Shown one piece after another: positions 24,527 to 25,566 of a DNA stretch of 25,566 bases. The DNA is taken from the NCBI GenBank assembly GCA_003165615.1, contig PLWR01000302.1, positions 1 to 25,566 of the forward strand. Direction: 5' to 3'. Numbering within the stretch: the first letter of the stretch is position 1; the number at the start of each line of letters is the position of its first letter. The notes below the pieces were generated by a model. That model was not told where the DNA came from and searched no databases. It saw only the letters and a program-made list of their open reading frames with translations. The position numbers were made by a program, and so were the translations under genes. The DNA is from Acidobacteriota bacterium (GTDB taxonomy: Bacteria > Acidobacteriota > Terriglobia > UBA7540).

Positions 24527-24939
24527 TCTAACGGATTAGAACGGAACAGTGCCCCCTAATTTCGGAATTCGAGATAAAAACAAACAGACGCGGATAACCC
24601 ACCGATCCCCAAAGATGTCCGCCAAGGCCCGCCTCGTGGGACATTTTGTCTATATGAATGGCTTCAGGCTTTATGTCTTGGTTTGAACTCCGGTTGCGCG
24701 GTTCGCGGTGGTTTGGAGCAAGGTCTCATAGTGCCAGTGGTGACTTAGCCCGGATTTCTCGCCACGCCGAGACAATGTTGGCGGCAGCCGGAAGGGCGGG
24801 CTTCAGGGGTTGCGGAAATACTCATTGGCACGGTCATTCTGAGGAGCAGCAGCGACGAAGAACCTCTGTATGTGCTTGAAAATTCAAATGCAGGGATCGG
24901 CGCTACGTAAGGGTTCGCGCCGCGCTTGTCCATTTTCGG
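24527..24939. other. Intergenic region with a common Acidobacteriota-type repeat
   Basis: No gene is recognised. At about 24831-24868 the sequence TCATTCTGAGGAGCAGCAGC, followed by GACGAAGAACCTCTGTA, resembles an interspersed repeat I associate with Acidobacteriota intergenic regions. That association is from memory and not checked. Confidence 0.35.
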
Positions 24940-24945
24940 TATAAT
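24940..24945 (+). promoter_or_regulatory. Candidate -10 element
   Basis: A perfect TATAAT lies 46 bases before ATG 24991. No convincing -35 hexamer is seen at the usual distance, so the assignment is tentative. Confidence 0.3.
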
Positions 24946-24990
24946 CACCCCATCGATTTTCTCAGTCCACGCGAGCCGCGCGAGGTGGCC

Positions 24991-25566
24991 ATGAGATTCC
25001 GCAGAACGCTGACATTCCTCATTCTGGCGATGGCGTTGCTCTTTGCCCTGCCTGCCGGAGCGCAGCCGGAGGTAGCGCCGGGCTTTAGCCCGGCACATGC
25101 GGATGTAGCGCCGACCTTTAGGTCGGCACGTGCTGACGTAGCGGCGAGTTTACCTCGCCATGGCGGCGTAAAGCCGCCGCTACGGTATGCCGCCTTCCAG
25201 GACGGCGCTACAATGCCGGGGGGAACCAATCCCGGCATCGCCGGGAGCCCGGCAAAGCCCTTCACCCAGGAGCAGGTCGTAAGCATGGTGCGCGCCGGGC
25301 TTGAGCCCGGCACGGAACGTAGCGCCGACCTTCAGGTCGGCACATGCTGACCTGAAGGTCAGCGCTACAACACCCTCGCCCGAGCCCGCCAGCGCCAAGA
25401 AGCCGCTGAACCAAGTGCAGGTTTTCGCCCTGCTGGCGGGCGGCGTGCCGAGCCATCGAGTCACCATGCTGGTCGAGGAACGCGGAATCGATTTTGAGCC
25501 CACGGATGACTACCTTCAGGAAGTCCGTTTGGCCGGCGGCTTCCTAGAAATCCATCCGAGAACCTG
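24991..25566 (+). pseudogene. Exported protein gene broken by REP-like palindromes, runs off the window
   Basis: ATG 24991 (GAGG 5 bases upstream) begins MRFRRTLTFLILAMALLFAL-PAGAQ, a clean signal peptide. The frame then runs through GTAGCGCC-type palindromes. It shows KPFTQEQVVSMVRAG (about 25255-25299) and stops at 25348-25350 inside the last palindrome pair. In the +1 frame, coding-like sequence resumes with KKPLNQVQVFALLAGGVPSH, RVTMLVEERGIDFEPTDDYL and the window end. The two segments look like repeats of one small domain. A REP insertion probably shifted the frame; alternatively the second part is a separate gene, or an assembly error is involved. The function of this domain is unknown to me. 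Confidence 0.5.
25072..25368. repeat. Cluster of REP-like palindromes
   Basis: Several related units are present. GCCGGGC-TTTA-GCCCGGC is at 25077-25094, GCCGACC-TTTA-GGTCGGC at 25110-25127, and a GGCGAG/GGCGGC pair at 25138-25183. ATGCCGGG/CCCGGCAT is at 25213-25238, and GCCGGGC-TTGA-GCCCGGC at 25294-25311. A 50-base double palindrome bounded by GTAGCGC and GCGCTAC is at 25319-25368. They share the GTAGCGCC lead and look like mobile REP-type units that entered a coding region. Confidence 0.8.

Noticed and set aside
23696..24559. Forward open frame of 287 codons across the IS1380 remnant
   Set aside because: It is the antisense of a clear transposase reading, and its translation is low-complexity His/Pro/Arg-rich.
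25072..25368. Palindrome cluster considered as a CRISPR array
   Set aside because: Units differ in length and sequence, are self-palindromic, and there are no regular unique spacers and no cas genes nearby.

Overview
The window looks like chromosomal DNA of an Acidobacteriota member (Solibacter/Bryobacter-like is an inference). The evidence is an Oar-type TonB-dependent receptor with an N-terminal carboxypeptidase-regulatory-like domain, many secreted or Tat-exported glycan-active proteins, a large set of xylose-isomerase-like TIM barrels, and GTAGCGCC-type palindromic repeats near the right end. There are no rRNA or tRNA genes, no CRISPR array and no phage module that I can see.

Layout. Positions 1-88 hold the start of a leftward APC-type permease. 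From 407 a secreted, glycosidase-like TIM-barrel protein of unknown family runs rightward. A leftward operon follows: sugar 3-epimerase (6911), FGGY kinase (5916), isocitrate/isopropylmalate-type dehydrogenase (4197) and amidohydrolase (3142); the last two overlap by 4 bases. Divergent from it are two decayed catabolic genes, an enolase-superfamily sugar-acid dehydratase (7100-7628) and a xylose isomerase (7711-8350). Each keeps both ends but has lost its middle. Then come the TonB-dependent receptor (9230-12697), an aldose-epimerase-fold protein, a Tat-exported clan-A-like glycosidase and a secreted beta-lactamase-fold hydrolase.

Between 16374 and 18255 lies a rearranged 1.8-kb segment bounded by direct repeats. 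The repeats are the ribosome binding site and first codons of a sugar isomerase. Inside are a MITE-like element, a Tat-exported propeller-like protein and the last 30 codons of a second glycosidase. Further right are two intact isomerase-like TIM barrels, a GntR/FCD regulator, an ACS-family (hexuronate/galactonate-like) MFS transporter and a hydroxypyruvate-isomerase-like protein. The right end is an insertion-sequence graveyard (IS66 and IS1380 remnants) followed by a signal-peptide gene riddled with REP-like palindromes.

How the parts may work together (inference): secreted enzymes release sugars or uronic acids from a plant or microbial glycan. The receptor and the MFS carrier import them. 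Mutarotase, epimerase, isomerases, kinase and dehydrogenase feed them into central metabolism. The GntR protein may control this through a TCATATA-N3-TATATGA operator, perfect at 8611-8627, with weaker matches upstream of the genes at 407 and 7100. The substrate cannot be fixed from sequence alone. The unusual aspects are five xylose-isomerase-fold genes in one cluster, two adjacent internally deleted genes, and the direct-repeat-bounded insertion. I see no clearly new type of biological system.
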